Notes under the pieces: model-generated | Told to the model about the DNA's origin: nothing | Databases searched by the model: none | The model's input: only the letters and a program-made list of their open reading frames with translations | From: Eleginops maclovinus | Lineage: Eukaryota > Chordata > Actinopteri > Perciformes > Eleginopidae | Assembly: GCF_036324505.1 (NCBI RefSeq) | Contig: NC_086358.1 | Span: forward strand, 2,190,329 to 2,254,328 | Direction: 5' to 3' | Length of the DNA stretch: 64,000 nt | In this document: in pieces, positions 1-53,934 of the stretch | Layout: the number at the start of each line of letters is the position of its first letter | Numbering within the stretch: position 1 is the first letter of the stretch | Position numbers and translations under genes: made by a program

Positions 1-101
1 TCCATCAGTCTGTCCGTCTTCGTGTCAGGATGGGAATCCTCGGCCGGATCAGGAGCAGGAAGTGCGGGGGCGGGGTCCTCGGGGGGGGGGGGGGGGGTTG
101 A

Positions 102-41572
<41,471 letters not shown>

Positions 41573-41576
<4 letters not shown>

Positions 41577-41614
41577 AAACACCGGGCAAACACTGGATGA
41601 CCACCAGCCCTCAT
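41573..41614 (-). promoter_or_regulatory. Upstream ORF overlapping the PEMT start (ATGA)
   Basis: An ATG at 41614-41612 opens a 13-codon frame ending at TGA 41575-41573, which shares bases with the PEMT ATG (overlap ATGA). If the transcript starts above 41614, ribosomes would meet this ATG first and would have to reinitiate or leaky-scan. The transcription start is unknown, so this is a possibility only. Confidence 0.35.
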
Positions 41615-42350
41615 CTATGGGTGTGAAAGATCACGAGAATTGCACAATGTTAGGTGCAAAGTTCTTATTTTTCGGGGAAAGAGATGGGCAGTTGCTATGG
41701 AGTAGCTACACAAGTGTTGATAACCTCTTACCCCACGCAATGCACCCTGGGAAATGTAGTTCATACAGCAGTTATAGCGGAGAGAAGCAGGTGAGCGGTG
41801 TTTCACAGAAGCTGCACATATTCTAGCCAAAGTGCTAGTGCACATTTTAATGGTTCTAGTTTACATTAGTATTTCCTTTTAATGCCACGTTAAACTTATA
41901 CTACAAGTCAAAGGAAAACAAATACGATGTCTGCATGAAACATAAAAATATGATGTTTGATTTGAATTAATCCAACTAGTAACAGTTTATACAGGAACCT
42001 TTTTTAGAGAGATTTATATCAGTTTTAGACTATGCATTTAGGAACATTTAGGTCATTTTTCTAACTTATTTTGAGTATGTTTTAACAACGTTTTTGTGTG
42101 TTTCATTAAGTTATTTAGATATGTATTTTCAGATTGTATCTGTATTTTAATGTGTGGCTCTCTTCTCCTACTTCCTTTTATCTTTTGCTTTCTTTTCTCT
42201 TCTATATTATCTGACCTCTCTTGCCTCTTTGACCTTTTTCTTTCATTATCTCTTCAGTTTCCTCCTTTTCTCTTCACTTCTCATGTATTTCTTCTTGTCT
42301 CATCATTGTCATTAGTGTTCTCAATGTTTTCCTTCCCTCCATCTCAGTTT
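41615..42350. other. Region upstream of PEMT exon 1
   Basis: It would hold a non-coding exon or promoter if transcription starts here. A tag acceptor-like site (41615-41617 on the minus strand) is the only hint. No CpG-rich stretch or TATA box stands out. Confidence 0.5.
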
Positions 42351-42359
42351 AATTTACAC

Positions 42360-43790
42360 CTCCTCCAATCCTCTCAGTTTCCTCTCAGTTTCCTCTCTGT
42401 GTCCTCTCTGTTTCCTCTCTGTGTCCTCTCTGTGTCCTCTCTGTTTCCTCTCTGTGTCCTCTGTTTCCTCTCTGTTTCCTCTCTGTTTCCTCTCTGTTTC
42501 CTCTCTGTGTCCTCTCTGTTTCCTCTCTGTTTCCTCTCTGTGTCCTCTCAGTTTCCACCCAGTTTCCTCTCTGTGTCCTCTGTTTCCTCTCTGTTTCCTC
42601 TCTGTGTCCTCTGTTTCCTCTCTGTTTCCTCTCTGTTTCCTCTCTGTTTCCTCTTTGTTTCCTCTCTGTTTCCCTCTCTGTTTCCTCTCTGTTTCCTCTC
42701 TGTTTCCTCTCTGTGTCCTCTCTGTTTCCTCTCTGTTTCCTCTCTGTGTCCTCTCAGTTTCCACCCAGTTTCCTCTCTGTGTCCTCTCTGTGTCCTCTGT
42801 TTCCTCTCTGTTTCCTCTCTGTTTCCTCTTTGTTTCCTATCTGTTTCCCTCTCTGTTTCCCTCTCTGTTTCCTCTCTGTTTCCTCTCTGTTTCCCTCTCT
42901 GTTTCCTCTCTGTTTCCCTCTCTGTTTCCCTCTCTGTTTCCCTCTCTGTTTCCTCTCTGTTTCCTCTCTGTTTCCCTCTCTGTTTCTTCTCTGTTTCCCT
43001 CTCTGTTTCCCTCTCTGTTTCCTCTCTGTGTCCTCTCTGTTTCCTCTCTGTTTCCTCTCTGTGTCCTCTCTGTTTCCTCTCTGTTTCCTCTCTGTGTCCT
43101 CTCTGTTTCCTCTCTGTTTCCTCTCTGTGTCCTCTCAGTTTCCACCCAGTTTCCTCTCTGTGTCCTCTCTGTGTCCTCTGTTTCCTCTCTGTTTCCTCTC
43201 TGTGTCCTCTGTTTCCTCTCTGTTCCCTCTCTGTTTCCTCTCTGTGTCCTCTCAGTTTCCACCCAGTTTCCTCTCTGTGTCCTCTCTGTGTCCTCTGTTT
43301 CCTCTCTGTTTCCTCTCTGTGTCCTCTGTTTCCTCTCTGTTCCCTCTCTGTTTCCCTCTCTGTTTCCCTCTCTGTTTCCTCTTTGTTTCCTCTCTGTTTC
43401 CCTCTCTGTGTCCTCTCTGTTTCCTCTCTGTTTCCTCTCTGTTTCCTCTCTGTTTCCTCTCTGTTTCCTCTCTGTGTCCTCTCTGTTTCCTCTCTGTTTC
43501 CTCTCTGTGTCCTCTCAGTTTCCACCCAGTTTCCTCTCTGTGTCCTCTCTGTGTCCTCTGTTTCCTCTCTGTTTCCTCTCTGTTTCCTCTCTGTTTCCCT
43601 CTCTGTTTCCTCTCTGTTTCCTCTCTGTGTCCTCTCTGTTTCCTCTCTGTGTCCTCTCTGTTTCCCTCTCTGTGTCCTCTCTGTTTCCCTCTCTGTGTCC
43701 TCTCTGTGTCCCTCTCTGTGTCCTCTCTGTTTCCCTCTCTGTGTCCTCTCTGTTTCCCTCTCTGTTTCCTCTCTGTTTCCCTCCCCCTCT
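42360..43790 (+). repeat. About 11-bp minisatellite (TTTCCTCTCTG)n, 1.4 kb
   Basis: Units TTTCCTCTCTG with variants TGTCCTCTCTG and the 12-mer TTTCCCTCTCTG. Higher-order blocks repeat around CAGTTTCCACCCAGTTTCC (42548, 42754, 43136, 43253, 43515). It is open in several frames on both strands, up to 583 codons, purely because the repeat lacks stops. Confidence 0.97.
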
Positions 43791-43799
43791 GTCCCCTTC

Positions 43800-44632
<833 letters not shown>

Positions 44633-45479
44633 GAATCATTACTGTGAACGATGAATGACCTCTCACGGGTTTGATTACATTTCATCTGTGTAATGATTCA
44701 GCGCTTTCCCATGTACACAGAGATTGTTGAAAGGCAAACATTTAGCCTCCTGCTGTTCATGTTTCTCTCGCTGTGTTTGACTGCAGAGCTGCAGGAAATG
44801 ATGGGGTTTGATATGCTGTGTTTACCAGTGAGGAACAATACGTGTGAAATGTGTGTATGTCACATTATTTTGATGAGGACATACCGGCCAAATTCAAACA
44901 GAAAGAGATTGGTTAACTTTGCATAGTATTTATTTCCTGCTAAGCATAAGCCTGGGTTTAATACACATTTGGTCTTGTAGCATATTTCTGTTCAACTGTC
45001 ACCTATTTAAAGTGCAATTTGTTTTGCTTCTCAGAGTAAGTTCTATATATTTGTAATTCTTGATATTTTTAACCCGTTTTGAAACAGCCCTTAAAATACT
45101 TCACAATTGAATTTGTATTAAACTGTGATTGTTACACTAAAGCAATGTCCTTTCATGTGCAGACCAACATTTGGTTTGATTCTGATCGTAAATGCACGTC
45201 TTTATTGATTATTATTGATTTCCATACATACAGGATCCTCTGCCATTTTTGTACATTTGACAAATAAATAACTACATAACACTAGAGGGAAACATGCATC
45301 CTTTTCTGTGAATTACTCCTGCATATAAGCTTGTTAAATCCTCTGTGGCAAACTAACAATATCAACAAAAATATATCAAGAAAGAGAGACTACCTCACAG
45401 TGTTGGATTTCAAAACTGAGATAATGAGAGCACATCGAAACCCCTCCATTGGACTCATTTGTTTACTTCTGGATCATTA

Positions 45480-45665
45480 GGGTGAGGGGCGGGACACACA
45501 GTATCTGAGCGGTTGACCAATCACAACAGAGCCGCCCTAGCTAACCAATCAGCACGCTGGGCTCTGGTTTCAGACGGAGGGTGAAAAAAGGAGCGGCAGC
45601 ACAGGCAGTCTGTGTAAAATAAAGAGCTGTTTGAACATTAAAGCATGGAGGGATTTGTTGTGTAT
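45480..45665 (-). repeat. Module A copy without an array
   Basis: GGGGCGGGACACACAGTATC, GGTTGACCAATCACAACAGA, CTAACCAATCAGCACGCTGG, CTCTGGTTTCAGACGGAGGG, GGCAGCACAGGCAGTCTGTG, AAAATAAAGAGCTGTTTGAA and CATTAAAGCATGGAGGGATT. This is the fullest copy. No 57-bp unit follows it. Confidence 0.8.
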
Positions 45666-45892
45666 TCAAACAATATGTAACTCTTTCCTTCCCAGGATGC
45701 ATCAGTGATAGGATGTGTGCCCCAGTTTGGAAGTAAGCACGCTCTTGCATCATACTTAACCTTTGACTTGAAGACTATCTGGAAAATGAGAAACAGTCAG
45801 CACCTTGACAACAGCAGAGAAACGTGGACGTGAGACATCGGCACTTTTTATCTCAATACTAACCAATAGTGTTTGCAATTACATTCTATGAT

Positions 45893-45894
<2 letters not shown>

Positions 45895-45980
<86 letters not shown>
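45895..45980. repeat. (GT)n microsatellite
   Basis: About 43 perfect units. Confidence 0.98.
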
Positions 45981-45983
<3 letters not shown>

Positions 45984-47240
45984 ATAACAAATGCAATGTT
46001 CATCTTCTTTGTATTTGTTCAAATCCTAAAGGAGCGATTCATATCTCATTTTATGTGCATATTGGTATTGATTCTCTTTCCTCTGGACATATCACACTCT
46101 CGCATCACGTCTAAACCCGGCGTGCAGGAGAGGTTGAATGTCAGGAGTGATGTTTTCTGTCATGACCTTCCATTAACAATGATGGATGCAGGCATGATGA
46201 CTCTCTACAAATCCTCCCTTGTTATAAAACGGTGTCAGAAACTCAGTTTCACGTGATCATATATTTAGAGCTGCCGAATGATCCACAATGACTTTCTCTG
46301 TCAGCTTCCATATAGCATGCAGCCTTATGTGTCATGTTCGGCTCGTTCTGAAAATGTACCTAACATGGAGTCAGTGTTAATCAAACTATGGTGCTCTTTG
46401 TTTGCAGTAATTGTGGGCTTCGACCATTCCCAAAGAACCCTTTTGTGGTGCATTTGCAGGGAGAACATAGAGTACTCAGAGTAACAGAGGAAGTTAACAA
46501 AAACACAGGAGGATGGGCACACACAGGTAAATGACATGAATAGGAGACCACTGATTTGGTTTCCTGCAGAAGTCCAATGTTTGCTTGACATCTGTGACAA
46601 GAAAAGCATACATAATATGAGCAGAGCGTTCTGCTCCTCACAATTGTTGGTTTCCACGTAAACACCAATTTATGACCAATAATAACAGCTTGTTTTAGAA
46701 ACAAAATACCTTTTTCAATCATTTTTTTCAACATAAAAGCGACTCAAAGATAACCTGTTTTCAACATGAAGGTTGACCACATCTTAGAGCACCTTCCTCT
46801 ACAAGTCCTAGGGGTGATAAGATGATTAACTTTCAGTTTTCTCTCAAATTCTTGCTGTTTAATAGCGAATAACTGGATAATTTCTCACTATGGAGGCATT
46901 TAAAAGCCATTCAAATGAAACTGAGAAGGGAACCAGTCATATTCATTAAAACACATTATGCAACCTGTGAGGAGAATTGAAGAGAGCTAATTTAGTACCG
47001 CAACAGTTGATCATCCAATCACTACTGTGGTGTTTGACACATAGTAATGTGCTTCAAATTATATAAGACATTGATGGAGTCATATTAACTCCGTAAGGCT
47101 GTAATTTAATTTAAGTTTTCCTATAAAAGTCAAAGTCAAAGGTCCTTCTGTTCAGCCTCATGATGCTATTGGGTAGCAAATGTGTTTATTGGTCCCGTCG
47201 TCTGGCCATAAACTAACACACCTTCCAAATTGATATTATA
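45981..47240. other. Stretch with nothing recognised
   Basis: AT-rich sequence with short ORFs only (for example 46325-46657 and 46381-46734 on the minus strand), none with family features. Confidence 0.6.
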
Positions 47241-47250
47241 AGGTGTAGAA

Positions 47251-47590
47251 CAGTGGTTCTAAACCCCAAAAGTGGGGTCGCAGATATGAAAGTGAAACAA
47301 AAAAGTAGAGAAAATAAAATCCAGGAAAAAAGTCAAACTTTTATTTTGAAGGCCTACGTTTCTAAAGGTGCGCGTGCAGGAGCCGTTTGACCGGAAATGT
47401 CGGAGACCAGAAACGGTTTTGAAAACTGTTGTCACGTGGTGATCCAGGATCGTCTCCAAGTCTGTTTTTATTTAATACAAAAATATGTGTCATAGATATT
47501 TAGATCACTGCTGTGGTTCAAAGCTTTGGGTCGTGCTTTATTGACCAAGGAAAAAGTGGGTCCTGAGGCTTGACCAGTTGAGAACCACCG
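47251..47590 (+). mobile_element. hAT-type MITE with terminal inverted repeats and 8-bp target duplication
   Basis: It begins CAGTGGTTCTAAAC and ends GTTGAGAACCACCG (reverse complement CGGTGGTTCTCAAC, 12 of 14 match). The flanks GTGTAGAA (47243-47250) and GTCTAGAA (47591-47598) agree at 7 of 8 and fit the hAT preference nTnnnnAn. The 340-bp interior is non-coding, with the GTGGGGTCGC/GGTCGTGC sequence often seen in this MITE type. Confidence 0.85.
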
Positions 47591-48143
47591 GTCTAGAACA
47601 TATATTTAGTAATTGTGGAATACATTCATCACATTTTATTTTGATTTCTTTTATTTTACATTGCAATATTACAACATTTCTCTAAAAACAAAAATGTAAA
47701 ATACGTGAAAATGCTTTCATTTCTGCGCCTGAGGTTTCCTACAACATCTGAAAGGTCAAACAATAATTGCAAATGTTTTTCTATGTTTAGGCTTTACAGG
47801 GTTGAAGTGCTTTATTAGCCTAGAAGTGGGCAAAGAGGGCCGGAAAATAAAAAGCTAGGGATGCATTTATCCAGAGAGGAGGCGGGAAAAAAAGGTCATA
47901 ATCAGGACATGACATGTGATGACTGAAACATTCATGACCACAGGGTCCGCCAGGTTCACTGTGCTCTGTTTGTTCACTGTGTGTGTGAAGGCTTCACCCA
48001 CATGTAATGTCCTCATCTGTAGTCTGGGTTTCGGGTGCTGGAGACGGTCAGCGGGTTGATGAAACTCAATAGATCCAAAAGGAACAAAGCTGCTGTCAGT
48101 GGAACCAGCCGACAGGTTAATGTTCTGTAACCTTAACCAAATC

Positions 48144-48198
48144 GAAGAAGAAGAAGAAGAAGAAGAAGAAGAAGCAGAAGAAGAAGAAGAAGAAGAAG
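48144..48198. repeat. (AAG)n microsatellite
   Basis: Interrupted once by GCAGAAG. The minus-strand poly-Ser ORF over it is an artefact. Confidence 0.97.
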
Positions 48199-48399
48199 CA
48201 GCTGTACTTATCTCTGGATATGGAAACTGACTATCTTTCAAACCAATTTTTTCTTGGAGCCACTCAAGGACAGGGGAAGTGAAATGCAAATCACCTTCTT
48301 TTAAATTGACAAGGTAAACTTGGTAAACAGTTGCTTATTTAGACATTGAGCCACCATTTCCTCCATAGGAGCAGAGCAAGCTGGACCCAAATGCATTGA

Positions 48400-48690
48400 T
48401 AGCAACAGAAAAATACCTTAATTTAAGGCTGTGATCCAGGCAGTACAGGGCGAAACATAGCAGAACCCTCCAAGGCACAAACAAAGGATCTGACACGAAG
48501 CAAAAACCAGAACTTAAACACATGCATAAGCTAATCCCAAAGATAAAACACAGCTAGGGAGGGCAGGGGAACACAGGACAGCAGCAGGTGAAAAGAATCG
48601 CACAATCACACCACGGGAAAACCCAAAGACAGGAAGTAAAAACTGATGCAAGCCAGAGGTAAATGCTTTTCAAAATAAAACAGGAAACAC
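48400..48690. repeat. Probable teleost interspersed repeat
   Basis: GACAGGAAGTAAAAACTGAT, GGGGAACACAGGACAGCAGC and CAAAATAAAACAGGAAACAC have the look of a frequent fish repeat tail (CAAAATAAAACAGGAAAC). The family is not identified. Confidence 0.4.
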
Positions 48691-48840
48691 GATCAACATT
48701 AGATCAGATTAGAAGGCCTGTCTGTGACCACCAGATGACTTTGAGTCTAATATTCCCTCTCCTTTTAGCTCATGGTTGACCAAAACTGACCAACATCCTT
48801 ATTAGAATAGCACTGATATAGACCCTAACCCTAACCCCCT

Positions 48841-49165
48841 ACAATGGAGGGTCAATGACAGCTATATGAAAGGAAGCAGCTAGAAGCAACACACGTGGTG
48901 CATGTAAGCAGTGGGAGGAGCCAATCATGCACATCAAATTTGGTAACTGGACCACTTACTGTTGGGGAGTTAGATGAGGACCATGTCTGTTTTATCAGCC
49001 CTAACACTTGGACATTTCCACTACAATTTACAATGGAGGGTCAATGACAGCTTTATGAAAGGAAGCAGCTAGAAGCGACAAACTTAGTGCATATAAGCAG
49101 TGGGAGGAGCCAATCATGCACATCAAATTTGGTGACTGGACCACTTACTGTTCAGATAACCCTAA
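48841..49165 (+). repeat. Direct duplication, two copies 189 bp apart
   Basis: ACAATGGAGGGTCAATGACA, GAAAGGAAGCAGCTAGAAGC, AGTGGGAGGAGCCAATCATG and CACATCAAATTTGGTACTGG-like sequence occur at 48841-48964 and again at 49030-49153, about 93% alike. Short CCCTAA runs flank both. Confidence 0.85.
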
Positions 49166-49289
49166 CCCTAAGTACATCAATGGACCAAGCTAAAGGTGCG
49201 AAACTTACTACACATGAAAGGCAGGAGAAGACCTTCACAGACACAGATTTCAGCACAAAAGCATTCACCCCTAACCCTAACCCCAGCTC

Positions 49290-50545
49290 TATCTGTCCGA
49301 GGAAGTCCTAGTAGGTGTAATATCATACGTTCCTTCTCTGTCAACTCCTATATTGGTTTTCCCCTATACGTTTTGGCATTTCTTTGGCTCTGCTTTAAAG
49401 TTTGACATGGATCAAGAGAATATTTCTGCCCCAAATTACAGCTTCACCTCCGAAAAATAACACAACTAGTTTTCCGCTCTGCACAGAAACCAGCTCTGTA
49501 GTTAAAAGGAAATCAGCCTTCCCAATCATGAGCCATATTTAGCATCCTAAATCAATTCTCCAACTACCTTTCCATTCATGCCTCCATTTACGCCGATACC
49601 TTGAAGCATCCATTCATCAACCCATGCAATCTTCCATCTGCAGCTACATCTTACTGTCTAGAGTCTTTTTTGCCGTAATAGTCTTTAGTTTCTGGCAGCT
49701 CATTGTACAGTCAGACCCCTGTAATACATCTCAATAGTGAGGGATTAAATAAAGCAGGACAGGATGTTGATAAGCAAATGAATCAAAGGAAACCTCCTCT
49801 TGTTTACGTCCCTTTAAACTTCCACTGCTGTCGTCAGCTTAACCGAATTAGCACGCATGATGATGATGATGATGATGAAACTCATCACTACTCTGCAGGT
49901 ACAGATCGTCCATTGATTTTTTTACGCTGTGTTCCCACTCCAGCTGTAATTTACACGAAGACCATTGATCCTTACCCACTGCTGATTGTAACTTACAGTA
50001 ATGTAGAACTGATATGCACTTCTTGTAATCCATGCAGGGCGTCATTGGGTGTGCAGATTGTGTACTGTATGCTCGTGGTTACTCATTGTCTTTCCTGTGT
50101 GCACGTAAACAAACAGATAATGCTTTATTATGTTGCTGCCATGTCATTATTATGTATCTTTAATATGTTTACATCCCATATCACCGGAAGCAAATGTAAG
50201 TCAAAGTGATGGTGCGTGGCAACTGCGTCAACAAGACAATTAAGACAGCAAATGGGAAATTGCATAAGGACAAACATTGACCTTTAAATTATAGCACAAG
50301 CAGCAAAGAAAGAAGCATGTCTGGAGGTATTTTAAAGGACATTAATCAAAGGAAACTTTTCGTAAACCTGCAAAGCTGCACATGCTTCAATCAGCTTACA
50401 CTGTTCCTGTATGAGCAATAGGTAAATACATCATTTGATAAGGTCTTACTGGGAAGCCGTCTTTGCTTTTTGCTAATCTAACCATACATCCATTTAATGT
50501 TTGAGCCCTTCTGTGTATCCATAGATCCCCATCCTATACGCTACA
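49290..50545. other. Stretch with nothing recognised
   Basis: A small (GAT)n at 49858-49878 is the only repeat seen. The 168-codon ORF at 49703-50209 has no domain features and rare-codon-like composition, so I do not call it a gene. Confidence 0.6.
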
Positions 50546-50549
50546 GTTA

Positions 50550-50795
50550 TAGATGGCGTGTCTGTGGCTGCAAGGGAGTGCGTCGTCTTTCACCCAGCAG
50601 GATGTTGGTTGGATCCCAGCCCAACATGTGGATGTTTCCTTGGGCGAGGTAATCAACCCTGAGTTGCTCCCGATGGCAAACGGTGTGTGAGTGTGTGTGA
50701 ATGTTAGCTTCCCTAGTGCTCTGCATGAATGAGGTAAAGTAAAGTGCTTTGAGGGGTCGAAAATACCTGATAAAGCGTTATATATAGATGCAAAA
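50550..50795 (+). mobile_element. tRNA-derived SINE, degenerate
   Basis: The B-box-like GGTTGGATCCCAGCCC lies at about 50612. It is followed by TTTCCTTGGGCGAGGTAATC, CCCTGAGTTGCTCCCGATGG, AAAGTGCTTTGAGGGGTCGA and AAAGCGTTATATATAGATGC. This order matches the common fish SINE with CTTGGGCAAGACACTTAACC and AAAGCGCTATATAAATGCA, from memory. Confidence 0.75.
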
Positions 50796-51020
50796 CGATG
50801 TACATTTCGTCAAGACAGATTCTAAGAAAGTCCTATTTATCTTGGTCTCCCAAAAAATAGTAGTGTAAGTAGTATTGACCAATCAAACCCAGCCCTTTTC
50901 AGTTAAATGCAGGTCAACAGGCCAGGTTTAACCACATTGGCTATCATCTGGTGACAAACACGATTTCCTTATGAACTTCTTTTGGGTTATTATTTAAATA
51001 TCTGTCTTTAAAGATTAGCC

Positions 51021-51147
51021 ACATCCATCCGTCCGTCCGTCCGTCCGTCCGTCCGTCCATCCATCCATCCATCCATCCTCCAACCATCCATCCATCCATC
51101 CATCCATCCATCCATCCATCCATCCTCCAACCATCCATCCATCCATC
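51021..51147. repeat. (TCCG)n/(ATCC)n microsatellite
   Basis: TCCG units, then ATCC units broken twice by TCCTCCAACC. On the minus strand these are GATG repeats, which form the 3' tail of the adjacent LINE fragment. Confidence 0.95.
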
Positions 51148-51530
51148 TTCTCCCGCTTATCCGTCAGGGTTGCGGAGGTAACAGCTCCAGCAGAGAGCCC
51201 CAAACTTTCCTTTCCCTGGCCACATCAACCAGCTCTGACTGGGGGATTCCAAGGTCGCTCCCAGGCCAGCGGAGAGATGTAACCCCTCCGCCTGGTCCTA
51301 GGTCTACCCCTCGGTCTCTTCCCAGCTGGACGTGCCTGGAACACCTCCCTAGGGAGGCGCCCAGGTGGCATCCTCACTAGGTGCCCGAACCACCTCAACT
51401 GGCTCCTTTCAACGCGAAGTAGCAGCGATTCTACTCCGAGTCCCTCCCGGATGACTGAACTTCTCACCTTATCCCTAAGGGAGATGCCAGCCACCCTGCG
51501 GAGAAATCCCATTTCGGCCGCTTGTATCCA
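51148..51530 (-). mobile_element. RTE-type LINE 3' end (Rex3-like)
   Basis: The minus-strand frame from 51512 reads [59 protein letters not shown] and [15 protein letters not shown]. This is the familiar C-terminus of fish RTE/Rex3 ORFs. Rex3 copies are 5'-truncated and end in GATG-type repeats (established), as here. The ORF degenerates before its normal end ([16 protein letters not shown]). Confidence 0.82.
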
Positions 51531-51596
51531 CGATCTCGTTCTTTCGGTCCTGACCCACGGTCAGATTAACCATACAATACCAGGTTACTAAAGATA

Positions 51597-51800
51597 AGAT
51601 AAGATAAGATTCAACTTATTGTCATTGCACAGAGTACAAGTACTAGGACAACGAAATGCGGTCTCTGCATTTGACCCATCCTAGTGTTAGGAGCAGTGGG
51701 CTGCCATTATGTACGGCGCCCGGGGAGCAGTGTAGGTAACCAGTGTCTTGCAGTTCCCAGGCCAAGCCCCTATGGACTTTGCCACCACCGCCCTAAAGCA
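51597..51800 (+). repeat. LINE-type 3' tail repeat, copy 1
   Basis: ATAAG repeats, then CATTGCACAGAGTACAAGTA, TGCATTTGACCCATCCTAGT, GTTAGGAGCAGTGGGCTGCC and GGCGCCCGGGGAGCAG. A related copy lies at 63855-64000. Confidence 0.7.
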
Positions 51801-52465
51801 ATAGCACATGGGTTTGACATAAAAAGCATGACTTCAAATCACTACATGGAGATCTGTTTTGTTTGATACAGAAGCTTTCAATAATTACACAACATTGACG
51901 CTGAAATTGGCCATGGTTTGAACCTCGGTTTCAAAGCTCTTCTTCTATTCTTCTCAACACTTCTATGGAGGAGTCCAACACCATAGAGAGGAGATTGTCA
52001 AAATGTTATATCATTATCCATATTTAAACGATACTCTTTTCTTCTTGTCCCCAACACAGCAGGGCTTCAGAACAGTCTGCCACTTATGACTTTGGATATG
52101 ATGTAACAACCTACAACTACAACTCATTTGAAGCTCCTTCCTCAAACTTCTCCCTCAGCTAACTCATATCATGTCCCTTCTCTGTCTTTCTGCTTCCTCT
52201 CTCCCCCTCCTGACATCTTTCCACTTTTCCCTCCTCTGCTCCTTCCTCATTACGGTGTAAATGAGGCGAGCGGTGCATGAGCTCTGTCTGTAAACACTGT
52301 CCCGTCTCTGACGATTGATTCAGATGAAGATGTCCGTGATAGAAGCAGCTGATGGATGGGAAATGACACCAAAGTGGGATCATTAACGTTAAAGAAGCGT
52401 GCAGGTGAGTCACAAGGACGTCACTAAAACAGGCATTTCCATTAAAAATAAAGAACTATCAAAGT
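51801..52465. other. Stretch with nothing recognised
   Basis: No family features or repeats recognised; short ORFs only. Confidence 0.5.
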
Positions 52466-52469
52466 GTTC

Positions 52470-53300
52470 TCCCTTAAATCAGACTGTAGTTCACCTGCAG
52501 TAAATCCAGCAGCTACCCTGCAGTATACAAAGCCATTCAAACTAGCTGCACCTTTACCAGCTCTGAGAACACTTTAATGATCAATCATTATAAAACATAT
52601 CAGAGATATTATTCTGAAATGGACCAATCAGACAATGACTACTTTTACTGTCGCTACTTTAAGTACATTTAGAGGAGAGTACTTTCTACTTTCACTGGAG
52701 GAACATTTAGAATACTTTTACTGTGACAGAGTATTCCTACACTCTGCTACTTCTACTTTACTCAAGTACAAGACCTGAGTACTTCTACTTTACTCAAGTA
52801 CAAGATCTGAGTACTTCTACTTTACTCAAGTACAAGACCTGAGTACTTTACTTTACTCAAATACAAGACCTGAGTACTTCTACTTTACTCAAGTACAAGA
52901 CCTGAGTACTTCTACTTTACTCAAGTACAAGATCTGAGTACTTCTACTTTACTCAAGAACAAGACCTGAGTACTTCTACTTTACTCAAGTACAAGACCTG
53001 AGTACTTCTACTTTACTCAAGTAAAAGATCTGAGTACTTCTACTTTACTCAAGTACAAGATCTGAGTACTTCTACTTTACTCAAGTACCAGATCTGAGTA
53101 CTTCTACTTTACTCAAGTACAAGACCTGAGTACTTCTACTTTACTCAAGTACCAAATCTGAGTACTTCTACTTTACTCAAGTACAAGATCTGAGTACTTC
53201 TACTTTACTCAAGTACAAGACCTGAGTACTTCTACTTTTACTCAAGACTTGAGTACTTCTACTTTTACTCAAGTACAAGATCTGAGTACTTGTACTCCAG
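52470..53300 (-). repeat. Dispersed element B with 32-bp minisatellite, copy 2 (inverted)
   Basis: CTTAAATCAGACTGTAGTTC through TCCTACACTCTG is the reverse complement of 22605-22885, about 95% alike. The 32-bp array follows at 52745-53295 (about 17 units, TACTTCTACTTTACTCAAG...). One unit near 52850 lacks a few bases, and variants AAGAACAAG and AAGTACCAG occur. Confidence 0.9.
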
Positions 53301-53930
53301 CTGTATGAGCTCTGGATATATGTGGCAGTTGTTTTTAAAGCAGGACCTCAGCTTAGTAAGTCCTGACAGTGAGCGTAGACGGTGCCCCATCGATGGGTTG
53401 AAGATGACCGCATACTGTTAAAAAGAGTCAACTTTCTGATCTTTTTTCAACACTGTCGTCAGGAAACATGCGTCACCTCTCTGTGGGGGACTCTTCATCG
53501 CGGCCTGGGAAGGAGATTAACGAGGCTTTGTAATTTGATCATAGTCATTTTATGTGTCTGTCTATGAGAGGCTGTAGTGACGGAAGCCGGTCGCAGAGCG
53601 GCCTCCGTAATTCAGCCTGTCAGTCTGAGTCACAGTTCCATCTTTGGCTGATTGTTCTGTGAAGGAGGAGTTAGCAAGCTTTTATGGACAAACACATTCC
53701 CAAAATAACATAAAATATGGCTTTTCTTTCCTTCAGGTTTCTATAATGTCATCAAAACAACTGCATCCATTCTGCACACTTGCATAATGGATTTAATATG
53801 GGAGAAAGTTGGCCTATGTTTCTAACTTGTACAGTATATTTCCTATTCTGTAGTTTATAGATGCTGTATTGATATAAGTATATTTGTAATCCTAATATGT
53901 GTATATTTACTGTTTATGCTATGTAAGGAA
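53301..53930. other. Stretch with nothing recognised
   Basis: Short ORFs only; no repeat recognised. Confidence 0.5.
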
Positions 53931-53934
53931 TACG

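Noticed and set aside
47867..48289. 140-codon minus-strand ORF with a poly-serine run
   Set aside because: The serine run is the (AAG)n microsatellite read on the other strand; the flanks show no domain.
49703..50209. 168-codon plus-strand ORF as a gene
   Set aside because: No domain, signal or homologous feature could be recognised, and it contains a (GAT)n run giving poly-Asp.
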